Source: Artocarpus heterophyllus (taxonomy: Eukaryota; Streptophyta; Magnoliopsida; Rosales; Moraceae). From it: a DNA stretch of 64,000 bases. A program made the position numbers and the translations under genes. The stretch is taken from assembly GCA_025403435.1 (NCBI GenBank), contig CM046351.1:25075730-25139729 (forward strand), in the 5' to 3' direction. Shown piece by piece: positions 47,036 through 58,122 of this stretch (the first letter of the stretch is position 1; every line of letters begins with the position of its first letter). The notes beneath the pieces were generated by a model, which worked only from the letters and a program-made list of their open reading frames with translations, did not search any database and was not told the DNA's origin.

Positions 47036-49617
47036 ATAGTTTGAGGGAAAGAGGAGAGAGGGGCTAAAGGAGAGAGAGAGTAAAGAGGCATATTTACAAT
47101 TAACATTATCTCAATTTAAGAATTTTCATAAATACTATCTTTATTTTATATGTCACACATGTTTAATTGTTACACAATTTAAACATGTGATATAACTACT
47201 AGTGTGGTATAACTTTCTAAGTATGACATAAATAAATACATTTTTAAAAATATAGTATAATATATGAATTTCTCAATTTAATATTATTAAAAGAAGAAAT
47301 CAGCGAAATACCAAGTTTTGAAGGGTTAATTAAAATTAATATCAGATATTTAAAACAGGTTTAATAAATAATATATATTGAAATAAATTAGATATTTTCT
47401 CATAGCTAAGATGTCAAAAAGTACCTTTCTTTTTTCATTTTTCTTTCTCCCCTCTTCTCTCTCTTCTCTCCTCTCTCTCGTCTTCCTCGCTGCCCATAGG
47501 AGTCGAATGTCGCTCATTGTCATCATCGTCGATCGTTGTCACCCCTTGCCATATGAGATCAGAGGCACCACCCATGGTCGTCCTCGTAGAAGACGCGTGC
47601 GGATCTACCCATACTAGTTTGAAAGGCGTTGGCGCGTCGCCCTTCGTCCAGGCACCATGGTGGTGACCACAAAACTCCAAGATCACCACACTTGAACGTT
47701 GAGTCCCTCTAGGCTCACCAACCCCGTTGAGCTGTTGCTGCTAGAACACTTCTCCTTATGCGACGCTTGAGTTCTATGGTTGAGGACATTGTCGGTGCCA
47801 GCTTGTCTCCATCACCATTCTGGTCTGACCACCTCAGAAAGTTGGTGAGAATTGCAATTAAAACTTAGATCGAGAAACCAGGAAGACACGAGAGATAAAG
47901 AGTGAGAAAGAGAAGGGAATTATAGAACTTTTTTTTTTTTTTTTTTAAGAATCGTATATGGGCTCCAATTTAGGGACTAGTTTTTAGGGGCATTATTGTA
48001 ATCAAAATAAGGGGTAAATGGGCAAAATAAATAAACGTTTTTAGAGAATCATATTTATTAACAGATTTAAATATAGCTATTCTTACGAACAAAATTTTAA
48101 AAAATTTAACACTTACTACAATTCTGTTCTTAAAATAATTACCATGTATAGGCCGTCTTACATCCCCGCCACAAAGTGTCGAAAAACTAATAATAGCAGA
48201 AGTTGGATACATGATAAGTGGTGGAGATTTCATGGTGCGAGGTCCGTATGGGAAGCTGGTTGATCTGCATAACAAACAAAAGCAAAGCCATCTTTTGGTT
48301 TTCAGTAATGGTGATTGGCCGGTACGTGAATATCATTTAGGGATGTAGTCAGGCACAGAAATAATAGAATATTCATATTAAGAGTGGAAAGGACAATTCC
48401 CAAGTAGACAAATCCATTGACAGCGTAGTTTAAATCATAAAGTTATGGTTTAAACTAATTTTATTATAATATTTTCTCTTATAAAATTTAAATTTTAAAC
48501 TAATTTTAGTTTAAGTACTCTAGAGTCTTGGTTTTAACTACATTTTCAAACGGACAAGCAAATTAAAAAATAAAAACATATTTTTAAAAAATAGATAGTA
48601 GGAAGATGAACGAAAACGTATGGTTCCATTTGTAAATTTGGTTAAGGTGAGAATGTAAGAATAAAGAAATAAGGAACATAATGTAAATAATGCGGAAATG
48701 GGGTTAATTATTGGGTCAATGGAAATAGAAATCAATAAAAAATTTCTGTAGGACATTTTGTAATTGGCTGAGTAGAGAATGTAAGCAACATAAATATTAG
48801 GTTGAAAAATAGTGTAATATATATTATTGCAATTGTCGTTTTGGCTGGCCAATTTGACGTAATTTGGCGTCCAAAAAGTATTCAAAAAATATATATTTTT
48901 GTGCATTTTTTTTTTGACATCACTTAATCATCCCCTATTTTATTTTTTATCCTTAATTGTTTTGTCACATGTTCATTATATCTCTCTTTTTTTTTATAAG
49001 AAATTTTTCTAAAACTCCTTTTAGAAGTTGGATCAAACTTTTTATTTTTTATTTTTTTTACTTTTTGAGCTTGTTGTATCGTTATGTATATTTTCTGTCA
49101 AACATATTTATCTATAATACTTAATGTATGAAAACGAAATCAACCCAATACACAACAATAAAATAAAATAAAATTGCTAATACAAAATTCTAGAAGCAAT
49201 ATTCAAGATATAGATAAAAATGAGTAAGAAATAAATAACCTCAAAACCTATAGGAAAAAAGAATTGAAAGAGAAAAGCACTCAGTCTTGAAAAGTCAAAG
49301 ATTTTAAAAAGATTAGAAACTTTTGTTTTGAAAACAGAAGAGATCCTGTGCAAATACAAGCAGAAAAGCAAAGATATTTTTTAAATAAAAAAAGTTGCAG
49401 TCACTGTTTAATTTTTTTATTTTTAATTTTTTTTTCTTTTGTTTTTCAAAGAAAAGAAGGCTCATTGTTTTTATTAGTATTTTTAAACTCTTTTTTGTTA
49501 GAAAAAAAATTACGCTTTTGATTTTTTTTTTTTTTTGGTAACCTCTTTCCATTAACGAGCGACGTTTAGTATCTTCACATTTAAGGGGTAATTGAATTAT
49601 GGGTAACTATCCAAAAC
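47036..49617. other. Intergenic DNA between the nest and the SINE
   Basis: No credible gene. A perfect 11-bp hairpin (CACATGTTTAA and its complement) lies at about 47156-47189. A pyrimidine-rich stretch at 47425-47485 leads into a GC-richer block to about 47900, with a short open frame (47411-47617) of no known family. From 48300 the DNA is very AT-rich with long T and A runs. Confidence 0.55.
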
Positions 49618-49631
49618 ATTAATTGGCTTTT

Positions 49632-49747
49632 TTTTCTTTTTCTTTTTCTTTTTTTTTTTTTGAACTTAAGGTTGGAAGATTCAAACTCTTTATTATTAAC
49701 TACACTTGAGTATGTTTTTACCGCTAAGTTATGCCTGCAACTATAAT
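49632..49747 (-). mobile_element. Short tRNA-derived SINE
   Basis: On the minus strand, a box A-like ACTTAGCGGTAA (near 49730) and a box B-like GTTTGAATCTTCC (near 49680) are spaced as in an internal Pol III promoter. They are followed by a long A-rich tail with G interruptions. The flanks carry a near-perfect 14-bp direct duplication, ATTAATTGGCTTTT (49618-49631) and ATTAATTAGCTTTT (49748-49761), the sign of target-primed insertion. At about 116 bp including its tail it is small for a SINE, so it may be internally shortened. Confidence 0.6.
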
Positions 49748-49761
49748 ATTAATTAGCTTTT

Positions 49762-51793
49762 GGTTCTTAAAAAAATTTGCTAATGAATGGGTGAATGAAA
49801 ACAGGAACACAAAGATGATATGATAATTACCATGTGAAGCTTTTTAAATTGAGATATTGAGCTTGTCATGCCTGAATAGAAATTGTAATGAACATGAATA
49901 TAAGTAGTAAGATGTTAAGGTGATAGTGAAGCTTGCTTAAATGATTATATTAACAATTTGGAACCGACAAAAGTCAAATTCTACACTAAATAACGATTAG
50001 CATTTAGCACCTGAGTCCACGAATGAAAAAACAGAGAGAGATGCGTCTGAAGGGTGGAATGAAAGCCATTTAATCTTTAATCAGAACCCTTATTTACACT
50101 GACAGAGATAAATGAACTCCAATCCAGCCACCTATCCCAAACATAACCTTGTTCAGATGTTCTTAACGATGGGCAGTTTATACTATACCCGACTTAATTT
50201 TTTTTTTTCCCTTTTAAATACTCCAGCTACTTTTGCAGTCATACTGCTACGTCCACAAATTCCTCCATATTTTTTGTAAACTATTCTCCATGAAATCTCT
50301 GCCGCCCCATCATATATTCAATGGTTGTTATTAATTTGTTTGATGCATTTTGACGCTTCAGAGGCGGAGGATGAGAGAACTTTCTTGTAATTTATAGTCC
50401 AATTAAATTATCATTGATATATATTTTTTTTTTGAGAGTTAGATTTCCTTCCAACAAAGGTAAAATACAAATATGACTGACCTTGAAATATAAGGTATGA
50501 GGCTCAACACAAAACAAGACTATCAGTACAATCAAATCATGCACGAGGCAAAGAGTAAGTGTATGCCCGAAGTCAAACTAAACAAGAAGGCCTAAATAAA
50601 TGGGAAGCACCAACAAAGAGTACACATTATATATGCTCATTAAATAGGCCCTTGACAGTCAACGGATAAAATCTAAAAAAACATGCGTCATGATAATGTA
50701 ACACAAAGACCACAACTAAAAACAACAACAACACCGCAAAGAGCATGCTCTTATGGGAAAGATACACTAGAACCAACTAGAAGATGAGAAAACCACATTC
50801 GTTGTTACAGAAAAACACAAAGCAACACACAAAATCGACTCATAGAGGCAGAAAATAGCCTCGAAACACTAGATCCGGCCTCCTTCGCCACAACGACCAA
50901 TGGCAACTTAAACGGCAAGCCCTTGACCCGCCATGAAACCCTAAGCCAATCACCCCCCTCCACAACCCAAAACACCAACACACTACCCCCCAAATCGTAG
51001 CTATCTCAATTAATATAGCCACCGAGCTACACCCACTCTCATAGGTCGGAGACCAGACAGCCAACCGAGGGCCAATGCCAACATCTAGCCCCAAGGAGAA
51101 GGGGGCGACGCACAAAGAGTGTAGAAAAACCCTTGTACAGAAAGAGTAGAGAGCTAAACCGAGAGAGAGAGCTAGAAGCTAAATCATGGATGATTATGAT
51201 ATAACTTTTGTTATCTTAAAAAAATTAAATTTTTATTAAATTTCAATTCTATTGCAATTATTTTGTTTAGAAATTAACCACCAAACCTTGGTGTTTAGTT
51301 CTCTAGCTGAAACTAAAAAAATGTTCAATTTGAACTGGTTTTGTTACAATATTCACTCTCAAAAAATAAAACTTGAATTGCCACAGCGTTATCAATTAAG
51401 ACATGTGATCTTAACTCTTTATAGCTTTCAAAACCCAGAGCACACAATAGGCCAACAAGTAGATGGACAACAAATATTTATGTAATCTACCACCTATTTA
51501 AACAAGGGGATCAACAAATGCCACTCACACACAAACCTTTGCATTTTCTGCCATGTCAAATTTCAAACTATATTAGAGAGACTAAAATGCCCTTGAAGTC
51601 AAGTAGTGTATTTCTTTCCTTTTCTCTTTTTACTTATTCTCCTCTCTCTATTCATCTCTTTCTCTTAGACACTTCCGCAGCCACCCCCCAAAGTTTGAGT
51701 CTCGTTGTTGTTGTCCTCATAGAAATATAGCACCATCGCCATCCTCATGGAGATTTATTGTAGCTCTTGGTAAAAAGCATCAGAGATTTCATA
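49762..51793. other. Intergenic DNA with a possible retroposed block
   Basis: About 50430-51190 is richer in GC than its surroundings. On the minus strand it ends in an A-tract (the T-tract at 50429-50438), as expected of a retroposed transcript or truncated LINE. The open frames in it (50840-51115, minus) show no family I recognise, and the flanking duplication is not convincing. From 51590 to 51660 there is a pyrimidine-rich stretch. Confidence 0.4.
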
Positions 51794-51801
51794 TCCACAG
51801 G

Positions 51802-52562
51802 TAGGGGTGCAATTCGTGTTGGCGGGTCAGGTTCGGGTTTGGTTAAGGGTTAATTTTATATAAATTAGCTCGACACTAACCCAACCCATGACACGAATAG
51901 ATTAAAAAATCTCAACCCTAATACGGCCTGCTCTGATACGAGTTGACATAGAACATGACCTGTACTAACCCTTTCCTTATGCAACCTATGAAACACCAAT
52001 GACCAACAACCCACCAATAGCCCGTAACAACTAGCACTGACTTGTGATTTTTTTTAGCTTTGAATGTATACTAATATAACATAAAAAACAAACATAAAAC
52101 AAATTTTTTCAAAATCAAATGAGTTTCGTACTACAACAACAAAAATTTAAGTCCTAAAATTTTTAAAAACATCCAAAAAATAACAAATCCAACACTAACA
52201 GAATAACAAGTCCAACAAATAAAAAAGTCTTAAGTAATCAAGCTAAAATCATCTTATTATTATTCAAAAGTTAAAATATTTTTAGTCTGAAGCTTGGTAT
52301 AAGATCAAGTGAGCTAGAGTTTTGTCTTATGGGTATATTTGATAATAGGAAAAATATTTTAAAAAATATTTAAATAATTAATCACGGGTCAAAAAGGTCA
52401 TTTTAGTGTTATGTGGGTTGACCCAAACACAACTCGTTTTTGAATAAGTCAGTTTCGGGTTGACACTAAATGACCCATGGTTAATTTTTTGACCCTAACT
52501 TGTAAAAAAACATATCAGGTTTGTATCATATTATCGTGTTATAACCCGTATTACTAGCCCTA
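51802..52562. mobile_element. Non-autonomous hAT element, 761 bp
   Basis: Starts TAGGGGTGCAATTCGTGTT and ends CCGTATTACTAGCCCTA, imperfect inverted ends of hAT type. The 8-bp target duplication is TCCACAGG (51794-51801) and TCCGCAGG (52563-52570), one mismatch. The sub-terminal regions are rich in GGGTTGACCC-like and CGGGTC motifs repeated in both directions, as usual for hAT transposase-binding sites. No transposase is encoded. Confidence 0.87.
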
Positions 52563-52570
52563 TCCGCAGG

Positions 52571-53220
52571 CTCTCTTTGTCTTTGCGCAGGCGATCAACG
52601 ACTCACCGGTATACTGCATTCGACTCTAAACATGGGGAAGCGGAATCTCTGGTAGGGGGAGATCGAGAACCACATAAAAAGCATGGAGTCATCGTCGCCT
52701 CAACGGTCGTGACTGCCAACGCCTCCTTGCGATGGAAATTTTTTCCATCGCGACCATGTGCAAGCAGGAACTTCTCCCTGTCGCGGCCGAGCAAAGGAGA
52801 TCCATCTCCTCCGCTGCGACAAGAGGTCTTCCTGTTGCAGCTTCCACGGAGGGATTTGATTTTTTCTCTGTGTTTGTATTTTTTGTGTATTTTGTGATTT
52901 TTCGATGACAGATTTCTATGTTTTTCATTACCATTATTTTGTAAGATGTTTGTGATTTTTTTTTTTGTTTTTTTAAAGTATTTCAGTGATAGTGGTGCTA
53001 CCGATTATGACAGATACAGATCGCATACCAATATTGCGGTTAAAAACTAGCTGGTATCTTGGTCGAATGTTAGTATTATGGCGGTTAATGGTCAGTATTA
53101 CAACCAGTTATGTTGAGGGTATATTTAGAATTATTTAATATAATACGGTGATATAACATGGTATTTTTTGTTATTATTATATCTTTATACCAATATTTTT
53201 AGGGATAAATCAATCCCCAT
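52571..53220. other. Region upstream of the maturase gene
   Basis: GC-richer to about 52860, then T-rich. A short frame at 52577-52897 has no recognised family. Two flipped copies of CGATGGAAATTTTTTCCATCG make a 10-bp-arm palindrome at about 52731-52751. No gene is called. Confidence 0.5.
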
Positions 53221-53367
53221 AGCGTAACAGAACGCAGGCCCATACGGCCAGCCGGGAGAAGTTTGGAGCATATATGTAAAGAGCGCCATGAACAAAGAGG
53301 TTTCGGAGGCTTAACGGGACGAGGTTAAAAATAAAATTCAATCCCACACTTCTGTTTTTTTTTTCCA
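53221..53367 (+). promoter_or_regulatory. Putative promoter and leader of the maturase gene
   Basis: GGCCCA at 53237-53242 is a plant site II element (TGGGCC on the other strand), common before genes for organelle proteins and for cell growth. A weak TATA-like GCATATATG lies at about 53268. A tiny upstream frame ATG-AAC-AAA-GAG-GTT-TCG (53288-53314, ending TAA) would be in the leader if transcription starts above it. Transcription start not determined. Confidence 0.45.
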
Positions 53368-55647
53368 ATGCTCGTAAACATCAGAAGAACGACCATTCCG
53401 CTCATCACCAAAAACCCTTCTCTCTTCGTCCCTCTCCTCCTCCTTCATTCACTCAAGCACCCGAAAATCTCAACCTCGAGCCCCCCAAAACCCCTCTCCA
53501 AACCCCAGCTCGAAGCTCTGGTCCTCTCTCGTTTTTCCCATGGCAAGTTCTCCGACCTCGTCCCAAACGTCGTCGCTTTGCCCACCGTCCTGCTCACCGC
53601 CTCCCAAAACCTCGTACCCAACAATGGCTCCCCAAAAACCGAGCTCCCGAAGAGGTTCTCCGTCGAAGAAATGGGTCGGGAGATCTCCGAAAACCGGTTC
53701 GATTTCGAGGCTTGTTGCGTCAAATTGGCGTCTTCGGTGGAAAAAGGTGAGTTTCTGGTATTGCCCAACTTGAAATTGAAGGTTTTGATTGAAGCCATAA
53801 GAATGGTTTTGGAGATTGTGTATGATGAGAGGTTTGTGACGTTTTCTTACGGTGGGCGTGTTGGTATGGGAAGACATACGGCCATTAGATATCTTAAGAA
53901 TTCTGTGGAAAATCCCACTTGGTGGTTTACTGTTGGCTTTAATAGGGAGAAGTTTGCTGGTCAACATTTTGATAAATTGTGTTTGTTTGTAGAAGAGAAA
54001 ATTAATGATAGATTGTTGATTGATATGTTAAAGAGGCTGTTTGAGTTTGGGGTTGTGCAAATTGAATTGGGTGGTTGCTATTTTGGAAGAGGGTTTCCTC
54101 AAGAAAGTGGATTGAGTTCAATTTTGGTTAATGTTTACTTTGATGGGTTTGATAGAGAACTACAAGAAATGAGGCTTAAGAAGAATCAGGAGAATCCGAA
54201 ATTTGAAACGAACCAACTTGTTTCTGAGGATGGTGTTTTCTATAAGCCGGTGAAGATCTATGCAGTTAGGTACGTGGATGAGATACTGGTTATAACATCG
54301 GGGTCAAAAATGTTGACGCTGGATTTGAAGAATTGGGTGGTGAAATACTTGGAAGGGAGGTTGGAATTGAAAGTTGATAGGGTAAAGAGCGCAATTCATA
54401 GTGCAGTGTCTGAGAAGATTGACTTTATGGGAATGGAACTACAAGCAGTTCCACCTTCAGTTTTGAATCCTCCTATGTCGGAGAAAGCGATCAGAGCACG
54501 GAAGAAGTACCTTAGACAAAAGGAAGTTAGGGCTCTAGAACTAAGGAATGCTAGAGAGAGGAATAGAAGAAAATTGGGCTTGAAGATATTTGATCATTTG
54601 TTTAAAAAGTTGAAGCGAAGTGATGGCTTCAAATTCGAACACCAAATAGAAAATGAAGTAAGAAAAATGTTCAGAACTTGGGCTGATGAAGTTGTCAAAG
54701 AGTTCTTTGGGTCATTGGAAGAGCGTTGGGCTTGGCACCGGAAATTATCAGCGGGCCATTTTCTTTCTTTGAAACACATTAGGGATCAATTACCCCAGGA
54801 TCTCGTTGATGCTTATGACAACTTTCAAGAGCAAGTGGACAAGCATTTAAGTCCTGTCAAAGCTAGAAAGGCATTGGAAGAAGAAGAAAGGAGGAACGAG
54901 GAAGAAGAGGAACAAAAATATGCTAAGAGAACAGTCGAGGACCTGACTAGGCTATGTATGAAAGTCGATGCGCCCATTGAACTTGTTAGGAAGGCAGTTA
55001 GGTTGGTTGGGTTTACAAATCATATGGGCCGGCCACGGCCAATCGGTTTACTCACTGCTCTTGAAGACGCTGACATCGTCAAGTGGTACGCAGGTGTTGG
55101 AAGAAGGTGGCTTGATTTCTTCTGTTGCTGTCATAACTTCAAGATGGTTAAAACTGTTGTTACATATCATTTGAGGTTCTCTTGTATCTTGACATTAGCA
55201 GAAAAGCATGAAACCACTAAACGCGAAGCCATTAAGCATTACAGTAAAGATTTGAAGATATTTGACATGAGTGGAAACGAGGAAGTGTACTTCCCCACAG
55301 AAAGGGAAGTGAAGATGATGGGAGATAAGAACCTTTCTGATCCAAAACATGTGGATGGGGTTTTGTCTTTGGCTTTAATTAGATTGGCTTCTGATGAGCC
55401 TCCGTATTCTTGCGCTGCTCATTTCTGTGAGAGAACAGATACGACTGTTTATCGACTACGGTTGCTGCAAAAACTCTTGAATGTGAACCCGCTGGACGAA
55501 GACAAGTGGGTGCAGGGAATGGGTGCTATTCATGATAGTCTCAATCTGAAATGCCTTCCTCTCTGTCCTGATCACATTCATGATTTGTACATGGGAAAAA
55601 TCACCCTTCAGGACATTGATTGCACCTCATTCCTTGATGTGGCCTGA
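53368..55647 (+). CDS. Nuclear-encoded organellar group II intron maturase (nMAT family)
   Basis: A single intron-free frame of 759 codons, with ATG at 53368 as the first codon. It is a plant nuclear maturase, which helps mitochondrial group II introns fold and splice. Residues 1-40 (basic and Ser-rich, almost no acidic residues) look like a mitochondrial targeting peptide. Degenerate reverse transcriptase follows: RT0-like SHGKFSDLVPNVVALPTVLL (57-76), FPQESGLSSILVNVYFDGFD (243-262) for the PQG block, and YVDE at 302-305 where active enzymes have YADD. The first catalytic Asp block also lacks its Asp (VGFNREKF, 189-196), so polymerase activity is not expected. The conserved maturase X domain is at about 550-630 (KWYAGVGRRWLDFF, LRFSCILTLAEKH). 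The C-terminus (680-745, CAAHFCERTD and LPLCPDHIHDLYMGK) looks like a decayed HNH/En domain. Its En remnant recalls the type of nMAT2 or nMAT4, but I cannot separate the paralogues from memory. Confidence 0.93.
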   Translation: MLVNIRRTTIPLITKNPSLFVPLLLLHSLKHPKISTSSPPKPLSKPQLEALVLSRFSHGKFSDLVPNVVALPTVLLTASQNLVPNNGSPKTELPKRFSVEEMGREISENRFDFEACCVKLASSVEKGEFLVLPNLKLKVLIEAIRMVLEIVYDERFVTFSYGGRVGMGRHTAIRYLKNSVENPTWWFTVGFNREKFAGQHFDKLCLFVEEKINDRLLIDMLKRLFEFGVVQIELGGCYFGRGFPQESGLSSILVNVYFDGFDRELQEMRLKKNQENPKFETNQLVSEDGVFYKPVKIYAVRYVDEILVITSGSKMLTLDLKNWVVKYLEGRLELKVDRVKSAIHSAVSEKIDFMGMELQAVPPSVLNPPMSEKAIRARKKYLRQKEVRALELRNARERNRRKLGLKIFDHLFKKLKRSDGFKFEHQIENEVRKMFRTWADEVVKEFFGSLEERWAWHRKLSAGHFLSLKHIRDQLPQDLVDAYDNFQEQVDKHLSPVKARKALEEEERRNEEEEEQKYAKRTVEDLTRLCMKVDAPIELVRKAVRLVGFTNHMGRPRPIGLLTALEDADIVKWYAGVGRRWLDFFCCCHNFKMVKTVVTYHLRFSCILTLAEKHETTKREAIKHYSKDLKIFDMSGNEEVYFPTEREVKMMGDKNLSDPKHVDGVLSLALIRLASDEPPYSCAAHFCERTDTTVYRLRLLQKLLNVNPLDEDKWVQGMGAIHDSLNLKCLPLCPDHIHDLYMGKITLQDIDCTSFLDVA

Positions 55648-56640
55648 GTGTTTCATTCTATTGGCCGGCTCTGTTGTTTCTTAGTTTTGATACCTGAGAC
55701 TGCATACTTGCTAAAGAAATATAAAGAAAATTTTCATCTCAATTTATAGCCAGATTGGTCTCCATTTAGAGTAGATTAGTGGAATGTTGATCAAAGATGG
55801 GAAAACACGGACATTGCTGATCGAGGACTTTTAAAGAACGAAGGATCGGTCTTGAAAGTTTTTTCCATCTAATAGGAGGAACTGAGAATGACCAACTCTC
55901 CAAGACCCTTTTGAGCTTATTATCTGCTTGTGGTCTTTCTGGCGTTGCGAAGAAGCTTTTTCTTCCGTAACAATCTACACTAGCATGGTTGATCTCCTGG
56001 GCTGATTTGTGAAGAGGCATCTAGTTACTATTGTAAAGATGATTGCTCTTCCTGATTGTAGGATTTGATTTTCTTGGGGTGCTCTTCTTTGCATCTTCTA
56101 TACTTCAGTTGGTCCGAACCCGGACAGTAAGCTGCACAAAAGCTTTTAACCATGGAACAATGTGCAATCTGTTGTTTTTGTTGGCTAGCGCGATGTACTT
56201 GAAGACACAAGGAGAGTTCCATTTTTTACCTTCTTTCAGTTGACAAAATGCATCTCTTTTGTTCTCACCTAATTTAATTAACAACATTGATTTTTGGAGT
56301 ACAAGAACAAAAGGCTTCAAGGGCACATTGCTAAGTGCTGTTTTGTTAATTCGTATTAGTAACATTACTAGGATTGACATTGGCTTCACCAACTTAGCAC
56401 CTTGCGAATTTTTACAGGTTTCTGCGGTTTCAGTGAAGGCTTGGTGTCTTATTTTGATGTTTATAAACTTTGAATGGCATAACTTTTTCTTATTTCACTT
56501 GGGAGATTATTAATAGGGCAGAATTAAATTATAAAAACACATAAAAGCGACAACTTCTTTCATACAAAAATGGAGGCCAAGAATAAAAAAAGTCATTAGA
56601 TCAAGATTTTTTCAAAAAAAAAAGAAAAGAAGAAAGAAAA
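55648..56640 (+). other. 3' flank of the maturase gene
   Basis: A likely 3' untranslated region follows the TGA; AAATATAAAG near 55720 is a weak polyadenylation-type signal. The rest to 56640 is moderately T-rich with no coding frame of known family. It could include a longer 3' end or untranslated exons, which cannot be told here. Confidence 0.45.
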
Positions 56641-56649
56641 AGGAAAATG

Positions 56650-56960
56650 TTATACCTGTCAGACAACCGCGTGACTATCCCAGCTAGCTAGATGGCCAAT
56701 TGAGAACGATACTCTACCGCTAAGAGTTTCCAAAGAGGACCATCAAGCCATTAATCACGCTCGGATTACACGGCCCTGTTTCATCCGGCAGGGGTAGATT
56801 CCTGTCTCCTTAAGACTCAGGGAAACAGAGGTACGGATCTTTAGAACAGACCCTGTTCAAGCAAGGTCGTGCTCCGTGTGCCGAATCAGCGCATGTACAA
56901 GGCGCTTCTCTTTTCAATACGTGGCCGATGTGGAACTTGTCATTGCGAGTAATTGTATGC
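56650..56960. other. GC-richer block of unknown origin
   Basis: About 300 bases of balanced composition stand out from AT-rich surroundings. On the minus strand there is a phrase CTTAGCGGTAGAGTATCG that resembles a tRNA D-arm or SINE box A, but no matching box B or tRNA fold was found. Organelle-derived DNA is another possibility. Neither is shown. Confidence 0.35.
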
Positions 56961-57173
56961 TCTAAAGTTGAAAATATCATAAACAATTTTAAATTAAAAT
57001 TGAAAAGCCCCTCAATTATAAGATAGGAATTGAAATCTGAAATTGAATTCAGTATAGGACTTATTCTTTTAGGAGATACCATTGCCGCCACACTTCGTCC
57101 AGTTGCTTCTTTTGTGAAATGTCCGATTATATTACGCACTACGCTTGTCGGTGCCAGCCATCAGTTAGAAGAT

Positions 57174-57203
57174 TATCATCGTCATCATCATCATCATCAT
57201 CAT
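57174..57203. repeat. (CAT)n microsatellite
   Basis: ATCATCGTCATCATCATC and further CAT units up to about 57202, with one CGT interruption. Confidence 0.85.
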
Positions 57204-57970
57204 GTTGACAATGCCTAAAAGTGTATTTACCGGAGACTTTTGAAGTCTAGGATTGAGAGTTGGTGGTTGTATTTGGGTATTTACAGTGGAGGTGGTGATA
57301 GGCTTCTCCAGTGTTTTTACTCGGGAAACTCATCCTGTTATTAGAAATCTATTATTTTTTTTTTCAAGATGTAAAATCAATTGTTATTATCCCTAAAAAA
57401 ACCCTTGTTATTATAATTAAGTTAACCCTGTTATCAAGGATAATTTATTGAAATATACGTCTATATGTATACTGACATGTATACTGACAGTATACATATA
57501 GAAAATGAAGTTATATGTTTTATAGAGACACGTGTTAAATTAAAATTTTGAAAGTATATTAATAATGCAAATCTAATAATATGTTACTTTTACTTTTCTT
57601 ATATAATATATAATTATCTCTAATAAATATAGTAAATCACACTCATAAATGAATTTAATGCAATTTTTAAAATTCTTTTTAATTTTTTTAACTCAAGTAT
57701 GTCAGATTTTTTTAAACTTTTTAAAGTAAATATCAAGTTTTAAAAATATTTATAGTAAATACACAATGTAAATAAGAAATATTTACATTACGAACACAGG
57801 GTAAATATATTTTTTACACCATAAATCTTTTATTATGTAAATAAAATAATAAATAAATTATTTACATCATAAATTTTGACATTTATTACAAATATTTACA
57901 AAATCAGCTATTTACTATAACTAATTTTGAAAAAATAACATTACCTACAATTTTTGAATATAAATGTCTT
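57204..57970. other. AT-rich intergenic DNA
   Basis: No gene. Contains a tight pair of GTATACTGACATGTATACTGACAG-like units (57466-57490, 12-bp direct repeats) followed by GTATACATATAG. From 57700 many degenerate TTTACATTA/TAAATA words recur. Confidence 0.5.
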
Positions 57971-58122
57971 ATTAGCCTCTAAAAACCACTTTTAAAGTTA
58001 TGGGATCAAATATCACACCTCCAAAGCTTAGAAAATAAAATCTATTTTTTAGCTTATTTGTAATAATGGCTCCTAATCTTACACTCATAACACTCTTACG
58101 ACTTAAACTATTTTTTGTCGTA

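Noticed and set aside
14546..47040. A target duplication around Copia B
   Set aside because: The five bases before the 5' LTR (GCGTC) and after the 3' LTR (ATAGT) do not match; either a boundary is off or the sites have decayed.
47411..47689. Frames on both strands in a GC-richer stretch right of the nest
   Set aside because: No recognisable family on either strand; pyrimidine-rich DNA gives long frames by chance.
50840..51115. 91-codon minus-strand frame rich in Trp, Gly and Val
   Set aside because: No domain, no conserved start context, and it lies in a possible retroposed non-coding block.
56680..56740. Possible tRNA gene on the minus strand
   Set aside because: Only a D-arm-like phrase is present. 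No matching acceptor stem, anticodon arm or T-arm could be built.
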